Below the pieces are notes generated by a model. It was given only the letters and a program-made list of their open reading frames with translations, had not been told where the DNA came from and ran no database searches. Below, piece after piece: positions 26,900 to 35,671 of a stretch of 64,000 nucleotides of DNA (the first letter of the stretch is position 1; every line of letters starts with the position of its first letter). The DNA comes from Hyphomicrobiales bacterium. GTDB taxonomy: Bacteria; Pseudomonadota; Alphaproteobacteria; Rhizobiales; OSC116. The position numbers and the translations under genes are program-made. The DNA lies in contig NVUH01000034.1 of assembly GCA_002401855.1 (NCBI GenBank), forward strand, positions 1 to 64,000, read 5' to 3'.

Positions 26900-26921
26900 A
26901 GCACTAAGGGAAGTGCTTTTA
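26900..26921 (+). terminator. Weak terminator after the LysR gene
   Basis: AGCACT (26900-26905) pairs with AGTGCT (26912-26917) and is followed by TTTTAATT. The stem is only six pairs, so it may be inefficient. It separates the peptide ABC/LysR unit from the TRAP operon. Confidence 0.35.
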
Positions 26922-26973
26922 ATTCACAATCGCGAGCATAACTATCCGCATCGCATCAATGGGAGGAAAAAAG

Positions 26974-27999
26974 ATGAATAAGTTTAGAAAATTAATTATG
27001 GGCGGCATGGCTCTGGCAATGGGGTTAACCTCACAATTAACTATTCAACCCGTAATGGCAGCAGAGCTAGAGCTAAAAATGCAGTTCGCCTCACCAGATG
27101 GCACACCATGGAATAAAATGGATCGCCGTTTTGCCAAAGAATTGGAAGATATGTTAGGTGGCCGCGCCGAGGTTCTATTCTTCCCACCAAACTCAGTCAT
27201 TCCATTTAAAGATTGGCTACAAGCCACAGGCGCAGGCTTGCTAGATATAGGTTTTGCATGGCATCCAATCCTAGCGGGTAAATTCCCCCAAATGGAGCTT
27301 CTAAGCCTACCAGGCCTAACCAAAAACCAAACCATAGCCAGCACCGTATATTGGCGCCTCAGAGAACAATATCCACAAATGGGCAATCTCTACACCGAGC
27401 GCGATAACGTTGTCGAACTAGCCACATTCGTAGCCATGGGCTCTCACTTACACAGCAAAGACCCCATCGCCAATCTTTCAGATCTAAAAGGCAAAGTCAT
27501 CGCCGCCTCCGATGCCGCCGGTGTCGCCGTGCTGCAAAAACTAGGCGCAAGCTCAAGTGTCATGATCGGCCCAGATGCCTATCTAGCCCTACAACGTGGC
27601 GCCATTGATGGCGTACTCGCCGCTTGGGGTTGGGTCAATAACTTCAAGCTAAACGAGGTGACAACATACCACACATTGCTAAATATGAACCCCGGCACCT
27701 ACAGCACAGTGATGAATAAAGACACGTTCAACACACTAACTGATGACGAACAAAACCGCCTCACCAGCATGTTGCCTATGTATTACCTGTACAACACCAC
27801 CGATAGCGCCGCTGCGGCAACTAAGGATATCCCCGCACAAAACATCTTCACCCTTTCAGAAGCCGACCAAGCCGAATTGGCCGAAAAAATGCAGCCATCA
27901 TGGGCTGAATGGGTAGAAAAAGCCAATGATCTCGGCATGCCGGGTCAAGAAATTCTTGATGAAACAGTGCGCCTACTCAAACTATACGATCAAAACTAA
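26974..27999 (+). CDS. TRAP transporter substrate-binding protein (DctP family)
   Basis: This is a periplasmic binding protein of 341 residues. The ATG at 26974 is chosen because GGGAGG lies 7 bases before it and a signal peptide follows (cleavage near PVMA/AEL, residue 29); a start at 26959 would lengthen it by five residues. Landmarks include DGTPWNKMDRRFAKELE and GAIDGVLAAWGW, where the tryptophan-rich part differs somewhat from C4-dicarboxylate types. DctP proteins bind carboxylates and feed a sodium-driven membrane pair, here the fused protein at 28075. A 14-bp hairpin lies between the two genes. Confidence 0.9.
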   Translation: MNKFRKLIMGGMALAMGLTSQLTIQPVMAAELELKMQFASPDGTPWNKMDRRFAKELEDMLGGRAEVLFFPPNSVIPFKDWLQATGAGLLDIGFAWHPILAGKFPQMELLSLPGLTKNQTIASTVYWRLREQYPQMGNLYTERDNVVELATFVAMGSHLHSKDPIANLSDLKGKVIAASDAAGVAVLQKLGASSSVMIGPDAYLALQRGAIDGVLAAWGWVNNFKLNEVTTYHTLLNMNPGTYSTVMNKDTFNTLTDDEQNRLTSMLPMYYLYNTTDSAAAATKDIPAQNIFTLSEADQAELAEKMQPSWAEWVEKANDLGMPGQEILDETVRLLKLYDQN

Positions 28000-28021
28000 A
28001 CCGCTGTTTAACAACATAAAA

Positions 28022-28059
28022 CACGTGTAAAGCTCCCAATAACATGAGCTTTACACGTG
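28022..28059 (+). promoter_or_regulatory. Intercistronic hairpin after dctP
   Basis: CACGTGTAAAGCTC (28022-28035) pairs perfectly with 28046-28059 around a 10-base loop, with no T tract. It follows the binding-protein gene by 22 bases and probably stabilises its transcript. Its right arm covers the GTG at 28057, which argues against that codon as the start of the next gene. Confidence 0.75.
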
Positions 28060-28074
28060 AGGAATGAGGTAGCA

Positions 28075-29973
28075 TTGCAAGCTAACAATTCAAAAACCCA
28101 AATAAAGACCGCGGTCACCCACCTAAACCGCATCACCGAATATGCAGGCGGCGCTGCACTTATTGGCTTGATGGCTCTCACCGTCGCCGATGTTGTTTTG
28201 CGCAACCTATTCTCCATCATTGTCCCAGGCGGTATCGAGCTAACAGGCCTGCTAATGATCATCGTCGCCCTGTCGACATTGCTCGTGGTCGAAATGAAAA
28301 ACAAACATATCCAAGTCGATATGCTCCTCACCATGATGCCCAAAAACATCCACCTAGCCATGATTGCAGGCGGCCTTCTGCTGACCTCCACTTTAATGAT
28401 CGTGGTGTCCGTTCAAATTCTAAAACAAGCCGATTATCTCTGGGTAAATAACATAGTCACAGGCGTATTGCGCATATCCGAATGGCCATTTGTGCTGCTA
28501 GCAGCCTTTTTCGTCATCCTTTTCGCCATCGGTCTACTCACCAATTTCACCACAGCATTATTAAACATCATCAAACTAAAAGACCCCAAAGCCCTTCTCG
28601 TATTGGCCATATGGATATTGGTCATAGCCGCAATTTTCACCCTATCTTTCTACCCAAAATCATTACCCTTCGAAATGTCCCGTAACCTACGCGGCGTATG
28701 CAGCATTCTCCTATGCTTTATTCTCATCTTCCTAGGCGTCCACGTCGCCGCTGCCATGGCCGTAACCTCCTTAATCGGCATCAGCCTACTCATCAGTTCA
28801 GGCGCCAGCCTCACCAGCCTCGGCACCACCACAATCGATGTCGTCAGCGACCCCGTCTGGAGCGTCATCCCACTCTTCACATGGATGGGTCTCATCATCG
28901 TCGCCTCAGGCTTCGCCGAAGACCTGTTCCGCGCCGCAAACAAATGGATCGGCCACCTCCCGGGCGGCCTAGCATCAGCCAGCACAGTCGCCTGCGCAGG
29001 CCTATCCTCAATCGTCGGCGATACACTGTCTGGCGTCTACAGCATGGGCTCCATCGCCCTGCCGCAAATGCGCAAATACGGCTACGATATGAAACTAGCC
29101 ACAGCCTCAATCGCCTGCGCCGCCACCATCGGCGTCATGGTGCCACCAAGCCTAGCCTTCATTGTTTATGGCATGATTACCGAAGTTTCAATCGGCAAAC
29201 TTTTCATGGCAGGCATCCTACCCGGCATCCTCTTCGCCATCATCCTAATTTCACTCATCACCATACGCGCAATGCTCAACCCCGCACTCGCCCCCCGCGG
29301 CGAAAAAAGCACGTGGAACGAGCGCTTCAATTCAAGCCTAAAAATTTGGCCAGTTTTACTCCTAATGATACTCGTCTTAGGCGGCATCTATAGCGGCTTA
29401 GTCACCCCCAATGAAGCAGGCGGGTTAGGCGTTTTCGGCGCACTCGTCATCTCAACCTTAACCAGAAGATTAACTTGGTCAGCATTCTGGCAATCCATCA
29501 TACAAACCCTGCACATCACCGCAGGCATCATCGTCATTTTCATGTTCGCCACAGCCTTCAGCCGCTTCATCGCCATAAGCGGCATCACCACCCAACTAGC
29601 CGATTTGGTGATAGGCATGGATCTCGGCAAATACCAACTCATCGGAGCCATCCTGCTTTTCTACGTGCTCATCGGCATGTTCATGAACGCGCTACCCGCC
29701 TTAGTCCTAACCGTCCCACTATTCTTCCCCATAGCGATGAATGCAGGCTTCGACCCCGTCTGGTTCGGCGTCATCGTGGTGATTATGGTCGAGCTAGGCG
29801 TCGTCACACCGCCAATCGGCGTCAACGTATTCGCCATCGCCTCAATGGCTAAAGACGTCACAATGTATGATGTATTCCGCGGCGTTTTCCCGTTCTGGTT
29901 CGCCTTCCTCATTCTCATCGGCCTGATCGTCATATTCCCACAAATCAGCCTTTTCCTCCCCTCAATAATGTAA
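28075..29973 (+). CDS. Fused TRAP transporter membrane protein (DctQM)
   Basis: This single protein of about 632 residues carries both TRAP membrane subunits. Residues 1-170 form a four-helix DctQ domain (ITEYAGGAALIGLMALTVAD; LRNLFSIIVPGGIELTG). From about 195 to the end is a DctM domain with 12 or so helices and signature stretches such as SIVGDTLSGVYSMGSIALP, VMVPPSLAFIVYG and VTPNEAGGLGV. The start is taken as TTG 28075, five bases after GAGG (28066-28069). A GTG at 28057 in the same frame lies inside a hairpin and lacks a ribosome-binding site. With the DctP protein it forms a sodium-driven importer, probably for an organic acid. Confidence 0.9.
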   Translation: MQANNSKTQIKTAVTHLNRITEYAGGAALIGLMALTVADVVLRNLFSIIVPGGIELTGLLMIIVALSTLLVVEMKNKHIQVDMLLTMMPKNIHLAMIAGGLLLTSTLMIVVSVQILKQADYLWVNNIVTGVLRISEWPFVLLAAFFVILFAIGLLTNFTTALLNIIKLKDPKALLVLAIWILVIAAIFTLSFYPKSLPFEMSRNLRGVCSILLCFILIFLGVHVAAAMAVTSLIGISLLISSGASLTSLGTTTIDVVSDPVWSVIPLFTWMGLIIVASGFAEDLFRAANKWIGHLPGGLASASTVACAGLSSIVGDTLSGVYSMGSIALPQMRKYGYDMKLATASIACAATIGVMVPPSLAFIVYGMITEVSIGKLFMAGILPGILFAIILISLITIRAMLNPALAPRGEKSTWNERFNSSLKIWPVLLLMILVLGGIYSGLVTPNEAGGLGVFGALVISTLTRRLTWSAFWQSIIQTLHITAGIIVIFMFATAFSRFIAISGITTQLADLVIGMDLGKYQLIGAILLFYVLIGMFMNALPALVLTVPLFFPIAMNAGFDPVWFGVIVVIMVELGVVTPPIGVNVFAIASMAKDVTMYDVFRGVFPFWFAFLILIGLIVIFPQISLFLPSIM

Positions 29974-30004
29974 ATGTGAACATAAAAAACAAGAGTTAAG
30001 TGTA

Positions 30005-30967
30005 ATGAATAATCAAGCCTACAAGTCCCAATTCCAGACTTGCCCCGTCACCACTTCACATGAGGTAAAACTCAACGGCGTTGTCAAAGAGCCGTTGCTT
30101 CTCACCTGCCGTTGGCCAGAAAACAAACCACCAAAAGCAGTGGTTATATTCTGCCACGGCTTAGGCGCAGGCGGCCAAGATTATGCTGAACTTTCAACCG
30201 AATTAGCCGCCAATGGCTATTTTGTCGTGCATCCTACTTTCCCCGATTGGATCGGCGCAGTCGCCGCCGCATATCCAGACCTTGGCATAAAGCTAGACGC
30301 AAATAACCGCTTCGCATGGCTCAACGCGCCCAAAGTACGCGAGCAAATGTTCAAAATCCTACATTCCCCTTCATATTGGATGGAAAGAACCCTAATCGTC
30401 CGCCAACTGCTAAATGGCCTAGATGCCGTTCTAAACTCAACCTGCGGCAGGCCAAAACAACCAATCCCCACCGCCATTGCAGGCCATTCCTTCGGCGCTT
30501 ACACATCCCAACTTTTCGCAGGCGCAGAGATCGATGTCCCCAACAAAGGTAAACGCCAATATAAAGATAAAAGATTGTCTGCCGCCATATTACTAAGCGC
30601 CCAAGGCCGAGATCAACAAGGCCTGCGCGATGGTTCATGGGATCAAATGACAGGCCCTGTGCTAAACGTCACAGGCACATTAGATGGCGGCGCAAAAGGC
30701 CAAGATTGGCACTGGAAGTGCGAACCATATCACCTCGCACCAGCAGGCGATAAATATTTGGCAGTGCTAGACAATGCCGATCATTATCTAGGCGGCATGA
30801 CACCAGATGACCCCAATTCAGGCATCCCAAACCAAAGCCAAGCCGTCACCCAACTGTCCTTAGCGTTTCTAGATGCTTATTTGTTGGATGACTTAGCCGC
30901 AAAATTGTGGCTCGCCGCTATATCCGATCACATCGGCGACTGCAAATTATTGTTCGAGAAAAAATAA
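30005..30967 (+). CDS. Alpha/beta hydrolase (dienelactone hydrolase/PAF-acetylhydrolase-like)
   Basis: This 320-residue hydrolase has the strand-turn motif VVIFCHGLGAGGQDYAELS near residues 46-64 (oxyanion region) and a nucleophile elbow GHSFG with S162. The C-terminal half has NVTGTLDGG (acid region) and NADHYLGG (catalytic histidine). Members hydrolyse esters, lactones or phospholipid acetyl groups. No signal peptide is seen, so it acts in the cytoplasm. It begins 31 bases after the TRAP gene and precedes the CoA-transferase, suggesting that it cleaves an imported ester or lactone before CoA activation. That role is inference. Confidence 0.82.
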   Translation: MNNQAYKSQFQTCPVTTSHEVKLNGVVKEPLLLTCRWPENKPPKAVVIFCHGLGAGGQDYAELSTELAANGYFVVHPTFPDWIGAVAAAYPDLGIKLDANNRFAWLNAPKVREQMFKILHSPSYWMERTLIVRQLLNGLDAVLNSTCGRPKQPIPTAIAGHSFGAYTSQLFAGAEIDVPNKGKRQYKDKRLSAAILLSAQGRDQQGLRDGSWDQMTGPVLNVTGTLDGGAKGQDWHWKCEPYHLAPAGDKYLAVLDNADHYLGGMTPDDPNSGIPNQSQAVTQLSLAFLDAYLLDDLAAKLWLAAISDHIGDCKLLFEKK

Positions 30968-31036
30968 CCAGAGGCAAGCGCAACATGGGTTGTGCAAATT
31001 GTCCAAAATGTGAGTTTAATTATCAATGGAGTTTTT

Positions 31037-32239
31037 ATGTTTCAACCACTAACCGACATTCGTGTTGTAGATTTAACCCAAGTATTAGCAGGCCCATACG
31101 CCGCTTATCAACTTGGCTTGCTAGGCGCAGAAGTCATAAAAATTGAAGCACCGGGTGTTGGCGATTGGTCGCGCGACAAAGGGTTTTTGCCAGAGCTAAA
31201 CAAAAGCCAAATGGGCTTAACCTACCTCACACAAAACGCCAATAAAAAATCAGTGACCCTAAACCTGAAAACCCCAGAAGGCCTAGAAATTCTAAAACGC
31301 CTCATCGTAGATGCAGATGTTTTCATAGAAAATTTCCGCCCGGGCGTCATCACCCGCCTTGGCCTGTCCTACGAAGTGGTCAAACAGCTAAACCCCAAAA
31401 TTGTCTATTGCTCAATCTCAGCCTTCGGACAAGATGGCGAAATGAGTAAACGACCCGCTTATGATCATGTCATTCAAGGCATGTGCGGCATCATGAAAAC
31501 CACAGGCCGCCCCGATACAGGCCCGCTAAAAGTCGGCGCGCCTTATGTAGATTACGCCACAGGCATGAACGCCGCCTTCGCCATTGTCTCAGCCCTGCAC
31601 GAAACCAAACGTAAAGGCGAGGCAATTCACCTAGATGTCGCCATGCTCGATACCTCCATGCTACTCATGGCCTCACTGATGACCGACCACCTAAATGGCG
31701 GCTGGATGCCAGAGCAATATGGCAACGAAGCATGGAGCCAAAGCCCCTCATCAGGCGCGTTCGAAACCGCCGATGGCCTGCTCATGATCGCCGCCAACAA
31801 TAACAAACAATTCAAAGACTTATGCAAAGGTATTGAACGTCTAGACATACTAACAGATCCACGCTGGAGCGAACCGCAACAACGCAAGCAAAATGCCGAT
31901 GAGTTACGCCAAGAATTAATAAAAATCTTCAAAACGCGCTCAGCTTTAGAGTGGGAACAAGCATTAGATGTAGCAGGCGTTCCCGCCTCTAAAGTCAGAT
32001 CATTAGATGAAACCCTACAAGAGGATCACGCCAAAACCCGCGAGTTCACCACCAAGCTAAAATTACCCAACCACCCACATGACATTCACATGCCAACATT
32101 AGGTTTTAAGGTCGATCAGCAAGTCATATCTGCCACCGAAGCACCGCCAGAATTAGGCGGCGATACAATGGCGGTGTTAAAAGGCTTGGGATATGATCAA
32201 GATGATTTAAATCGTCTTAAGGAGTTAGAGGTAATCTAA
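31037..32239 (+). CDS. Family III CoA-transferase (CaiB/BaiF/formyl-CoA transferase type)
   Basis: This enzyme transfers CoA between carboxylic acids through an aspartyl-CoA intermediate. It has 400 residues from the ATG at 31037, preceded by GGAG. An ATG at 30992 would add 15 non-conserved residues. The opening VVDLTQVLAGPYAAYQLGLL is diagnostic, followed by FIENFRPGV and FGQDGEMSKRPAYDHVIQG. The catalytic aspartate is D172 in GAPYVDYATG. It lies between the hydrolase and the tricarboxylate transporter, so it may activate the acid imported by one of the adjacent systems. Donor and acceptor acids cannot be told from sequence. Confidence 0.92.
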   Translation: MFQPLTDIRVVDLTQVLAGPYAAYQLGLLGAEVIKIEAPGVGDWSRDKGFLPELNKSQMGLTYLTQNANKKSVTLNLKTPEGLEILKRLIVDADVFIENFRPGVITRLGLSYEVVKQLNPKIVYCSISAFGQDGEMSKRPAYDHVIQGMCGIMKTTGRPDTGPLKVGAPYVDYATGMNAAFAIVSALHETKRKGEAIHLDVAMLDTSMLLMASLMTDHLNGGWMPEQYGNEAWSQSPSSGAFETADGLLMIAANNNKQFKDLCKGIERLDILTDPRWSEPQQRKQNADELRQELIKIFKTRSALEWEQALDVAGVPASKVRSLDETLQEDHAKTREFTTKLKLPNHPHDIHMPTLGFKVDQQVISATEAPPELGGDTMAVLKGLGYDQDDLNRLKELEVI

Positions 32240-32266
32240 CAAGTCTGGCAGGGAGGCCAAGATAAA

Positions 32267-32314
32267 ATGCTAATAAATTCAAAATTCAGCCTAAACAAAG
32301 GCGCAGCAATATGA
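32267..32314 (+). CDS. Putative 15-codon leader peptide upstream of tctB
   Basis: An ATG at 32267 opens a 15-residue frame (MLINSKFSLNKGAAI) whose TGA overlaps the tctB start as ATGA at 32311-32314. A strong GGGAGG (32251-32256) lies 10 bases before this ATG, while tctB itself has only a weak AAAGG. This would couple tctB translation to the leader. The 13 bases TGGCAGGGAGGCC around the ribosome-binding site also occur before the binding-protein gene at 20506. No homologue is known to me, and the frame is short enough to arise by chance. Confidence 0.4.
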   Translation: MLINSKFSLNKGAAI

Positions 32315-32763
32315 GACGTGCAGATATTATTTCAGGCATGGTGCTAATCGTGTTCGGGCTGGTGATGCTCTTCATCGTCATCCCCACGCAAATAGACACC
32401 GCACCAGATGGCTTTGTATCCCCAAGCCTCGTCCCCAATATGATGATGATCCTCATCACTTTCTTAGCAGGCTTGCTAATCATAACCACCATCCGCAACA
32501 AAGCAAAAGACACACAAGAAGACACTGCACCTCCCATTTCAAAGGCCGAACTCCTCGCCTTTCTAAAGCTAGGTTCAGTGTTTGCAGTCGCATTAATGCT
32601 TTATTTATGGGTCGCACCACTCGCCGCAGGCATTGCCATCATTGTCGGCTCATTGGTTGCGTTAGGCGAACGCCGCCCGCTTATCATCATTGTAATGCCA
32701 ACCCTCATTCTATTCGGAATTTGGTTGCTATTTTACAAGCTATTAGGAACGGCAATCGTATGA
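32311..32763 (+). CDS. Tripartite tricarboxylate transporter small membrane subunit (TctB family)
   Basis: This protein has 150 residues and four hydrophobic segments (about residues 6-26, 44-62, 86-103 and 108-147), the size and layout of TctB. RADIISGMVLIVFGLVML at the N terminus and GFVSPSLVPNMMMILI are typical. It is the small membrane partner of TctA, whose gene follows after 7 bases. Sequence conservation in TctB is low, so the call rests on topology and on the TctA and TctC neighbours. Its start overlaps a possible leader peptide. Confidence 0.85.
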   Translation: MRRADIISGMVLIVFGLVMLFIVIPTQIDTAPDGFVSPSLVPNMMMILITFLAGLLIITTIRNKAKDTQEDTAPPISKAELLAFLKLGSVFAVALMLYLWVAPLAAGIAIIVGSLVALGERRPLIIIVMPTLILFGIWLLFYKLLGTAIV

Positions 32764-32770
32764 GTATTTT

Positions 32771-34321
32771 ATGGACTATTTAATCACAGGTTTTTCTCAC
32801 GTATTAAACCCCATTACCATCCTCTGGGTCACGGTCGGGGTCACGTTAGGCTACGTACTCGGCGCACTACCAGGCCTAGGCAAAGCCACAGGCGTCGCCG
32901 TCGCCATCCCGATGACTTTCTACCTAGACCCCGTAACCGCCATCGCCATGCTCATCGGCATTGCCAAAGGCAGTGGCGCAGGCAGTGCCGTTTCAGCCAT
33001 CCTGCTCAACACACCGGGTGAGCCGTCATCAGCCCCAACCGCATTAGATGGCTACCCATTAGCCAGACAAGGCAAAGCCCAAAAAGCCCTAAAAATGGGC
33101 TTGTTCGCTTCAGTAATTGGCGATTTCATCTCCACCCTAGTGCTCATCGTACTAGCCGCCCCCTTAGCGCGCTACGCCTTGCTAATAGGTCCAATAGAGC
33201 TATGCGCAATTCTCCTATTCTCCCTCACATTCATCGGCGGCTTAGCAGGTAAATCACTCATCAAAGGCCTAATCGCCGCCGCCTTCGGCGTATTTTTCGC
33301 CACAGTCGGCCTAGAAACCGAAACTTTTATTCCACGCCTAACCTTCGACATTCTAGAGCTAGATAGCGGCATCTCACTCGTCCCAATGGCCATCGGCATG
33401 CTGGCCATCGCCGAGATGATCGTCCAAGCAGGCAATATGAAAAAACTAGATGCCGAAACCGCGAATATGTATAGCAAAGGCAGAAAAAAAGAAGATAACA
33501 TCGTCACCGCTTCCGACTGGCGGCGCAGCCTACCTGCCATTTTCAGGGGCACATTAATCGGCTCTATCGTCGGCATCCTACCGGGGCTAGGCGCCAGTGT
33601 CGGCTCCTTCCTCTCCTATGGCGCCACCAAAAAAGCCTCCAAAACCCCAGAGAAATTCGGCACAGGCATGATAGAAGGCATCGCCGCCGCCGAAAGCGCC
33701 GATAACGCCGTCGTCCCCTCAAGCTTCATCCCTCTATTCGCCCTCGGCATCCCAGGTAGCGTCATCGCCGCCATCCTCATCGCCGCATTTGTTCTGCACG
33801 GCCTAACCCCAGGTCCACAAATGTTCCAAAAACAACCGCAAATGGTTGCCGATATTTATGCCGCCATGCTGTGCGCCAGCGTCATATTATTAGCCGTCGG
33901 CTATGCAGGCCAACGCCTATTCTCACAAATCATCCGCGTCCCCATCCGCCTCATCATCCCGGGGGTCATGTTCCTATGCTGCATCGGCGCGTATATGGAA
34001 ACCAGCAGCGTTTTCTCCATATATGTGATGCTATTTTTCACCGTCATCGGCTTCATCGCCCGTAAATTAGATTTTTCATTCGTTACATTCCTCATCGGTT
34101 TTGTCATCGGCCCCAATCTCGAATTAACCTTCAGGCAGGCCATTCAAATCCTCGATCAAAAGGCAATAAATCTAATTCATCACCCCATCGCGATCATCTT
34201 CATCATCCTAACAATGGTGACGGTGGTCTGGATCGCCCGCGGCAGCGGGAGTTCAAAAAGAGCTGCAAAAGCAGCCGAAGTGGACAAACAAACGAAAACC
34301 AACAAAGAAGGAGAGACATAA
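32771..34321 (+). CDS. Tripartite tricarboxylate transporter large permease (TctA family)
   Basis: This is the large membrane subunit, 516 residues with about 12 helices. The family signatures are present: GALPGLGKATGVAVAIPMTF near residues 32-51, then the AMLIGIAKGSGAGSAVSAIL and LNTPGEPSSAPTALDGYPLA stretches in the first 110 residues, and a second glycine-rich motif, GILPGLGASVGSFLSYG, in the second half. A charged Lys/Glu-rich tail ends the protein. The stop overlaps the tctC start by one base. TTT systems import tricarboxylates, dicarboxylates or aromatic acids by ion symport; the substrate here is unknown. Confidence 0.94.
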   Translation: MDYLITGFSHVLNPITILWVTVGVTLGYVLGALPGLGKATGVAVAIPMTFYLDPVTAIAMLIGIAKGSGAGSAVSAILLNTPGEPSSAPTALDGYPLARQGKAQKALKMGLFASVIGDFISTLVLIVLAAPLARYALLIGPIELCAILLFSLTFIGGLAGKSLIKGLIAAAFGVFFATVGLETETFIPRLTFDILELDSGISLVPMAIGMLAIAEMIVQAGNMKKLDAETANMYSKGRKKEDNIVTASDWRRSLPAIFRGTLIGSIVGILPGLGASVGSFLSYGATKKASKTPEKFGTGMIEGIAAAESADNAVVPSSFIPLFALGIPGSVIAAILIAAFVLHGLTPGPQMFQKQPQMVADIYAAMLCASVILLAVGYAGQRLFSQIIRVPIRLIIPGVMFLCCIGAYMETSSVFSIYVMLFFTVIGFIARKLDFSFVTFLIGFVIGPNLELTFRQAIQILDQKAINLIHHPIAIIFIILTMVTVVWIARGSGSSKRAAKAAEVDKQTKTNKEGET

Positions 34322-35283
34322 TGTCTTTATCAATGAAACGCTCAATAATGGGTACAGTTGTCGCACTCGCCGTCGGCTGGACAGGCCTAATGCCAGCCAT
34401 GGCTGCAGATTACCCAACAAAACCAATCACCATGCTGATCGGTTATAAAGCAGGCGGCCAGACCGACCTTGTCGGCCGCGCCACAGCCCGCGTGATGTCC
34501 GAACAATTGGGTGTGCCCATCAATGTGGTCAACAAACCGGGTGCAGGCGGCGCTGTCGCTGCAGCAGGTCTTCAGCGCGAAGATGCAGATGGCTATACCA
34601 TCATGTTCCACGCCAACAGCGTCATCAACACCGCACCATTCCTCATGAAACGCGTCATTTTCAAACCCGAAGATTTTGAATATGCAGGCATGATCACCGC
34701 ATATCAAGCTGGTTTGGTAACTCAAAAAGATGCTCCATTTAACAATCTTGCAGAATTTGTGACATGGGCGAAGGCCAACCCAGGTTTCAGCTACGGCTCA
34801 CTTAGCCCCGCTTCACGTATGACTATGGATCAGATCTCGCAAAAAGAAGGCTTAGACGTTAACATTGTGCCTCTAAAAGGCGGTGGTGATATGATAAATG
34901 CCATCCTTGGCAAGCAAGTTATTTTGGCACTATCAGGCGGCATTCATAACAATTACCCCGATGAAATGAAAATGATTTCAGCCCTAACCACATTTAGGCA
35001 TCCTTCTGCCCCTGATGTGAATACCATTGAGGAAAATGGCTACCCAATAGGCATGGACACACGCACAGTGTTAATCTTGCCCAAAGGCACACCACGCGAG
35101 ATTCTTGACCAGTTAGCAGACGCTCTAAAAGCCGCGGAAACTGATGAAGGCTTCAAAAAAATCGTCGCCACAGCCAATGTACCGATCATGTATTTTGACG
35201 TCGATGCATCTTATAAAGAAATGCAAGACAGCTACACCAGTAATGGTGCGATTATGAAAAACGCTGGCATTGAGCCAAAATAA
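34321..35283 (+). CDS. Tripartite tricarboxylate transporter binding protein (TctC/Bug family)
   Basis: This is a periplasmic binding protein of 320 residues with a signal peptide cleaved near PAMA/ADY (residue 28). The first strand and loop are those of the Bug family (YPTKPITMLIGYKAGGQTDL), followed by VNKPGAGGAVAAA, both of which line the ligand site. The final part with GIEPK is typical. It starts in the tctA stop codon, so all three TTT subunits are translated together. In many operons the binding protein comes first; here the order is B-A-C. A terminator-like structure follows the gene. Confidence 0.93.
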   Translation: MSLSMKRSIMGTVVALAVGWTGLMPAMAADYPTKPITMLIGYKAGGQTDLVGRATARVMSEQLGVPINVVNKPGAGGAVAAAGLQREDADGYTIMFHANSVINTAPFLMKRVIFKPEDFEYAGMITAYQAGLVTQKDAPFNNLAEFVTWAKANPGFSYGSLSPASRMTMDQISQKEGLDVNIVPLKGGGDMINAILGKQVILALSGGIHNNYPDEMKMISALTTFRHPSAPDVNTIEENGYPIGMDTRTVLILPKGTPREILDQLADALKAAETDEGFKKIVATANVPIMYFDVDASYKEMQDSYTSNGAIMKNAGIEPK

Positions 35284-35291
35284 CCCACTCC

Positions 35292-35335
35292 AAACTGCGA
35301 ACCCTCATTGGTTCGCAGCTTTGGTTCGCAGTTTT
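35292..35335 (+). terminator. Terminator with two alternative right arms after tctC
   Basis: AAACTGCGAACC (35292-35303) can pair with GGTTCGCAG at 35310-35318 or with GGTTCGCAGTTT at 35323-35334. The second pairing is longer (12 bp) and is followed by TTTTCT. The right arm is duplicated with a 13-base period. It should end the tctBAC transcript. Confidence 0.6.
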
Positions 35336-35671
35336 CTACCCCGTTATCAGTCTCCCAACATCCCAAACCGCCATAGATTCCCACAGCTTCAATCCAAACA
35401 AATGAATCGCCAAATGTAATATTGCCCGTGAGGCAGAGCCCAGAACGACCATAAGCGATGGTGTTGTTTTAATTATCAATAAAACTATACTTCATATTCA
35501 ACAGTTAATTGGTGTTAGGTAAATTTGGCGTATTTACGTGGGCATATTAGCCATTTAGTCACAATTTGCAGATTTTCCTTGATTAATATCTTTATAAAAC
35601 TATACTCCAAATTCAACGATGAGCTGTTTTCATTGTAAGAATGGTCGTAAAGGCCACAAAGGGAGGAAAAG
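35336..35671. other. Gene-free region upstream of the livK-type gene
   Basis: No gene is seen in these 336 bases. The region is AT-rich, contains the two 24-base direct repeats described separately, and ends with a GGGAGG ribosome-binding site just before 35672. It should carry the promoter of the LivKHMGF-type operon. Confidence 0.6.
35479..35617. repeat. Pair of 24-base direct repeats, possible regulator sites
   Basis: ATAAAACTATACTTCATATTCAAC is matched at 35479-35502 and again at 35594-35617 with two differences (C for T, A for T). The copies are 115 bases apart, in the promoter region of the operon that starts at 35672. The second copy ends 55 bases before the gene. They could be regulator-binding sites or a small duplication. 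Confidence 0.5.

Noticed and set aside
28698-29393. 231-residue Arg/His-rich open frame on the plus strand
   Set aside because: It lies entirely inside the fused TRAP gene in another frame. Low-complexity composition and lack of a start signal show it is a by-product of the codon bias there.
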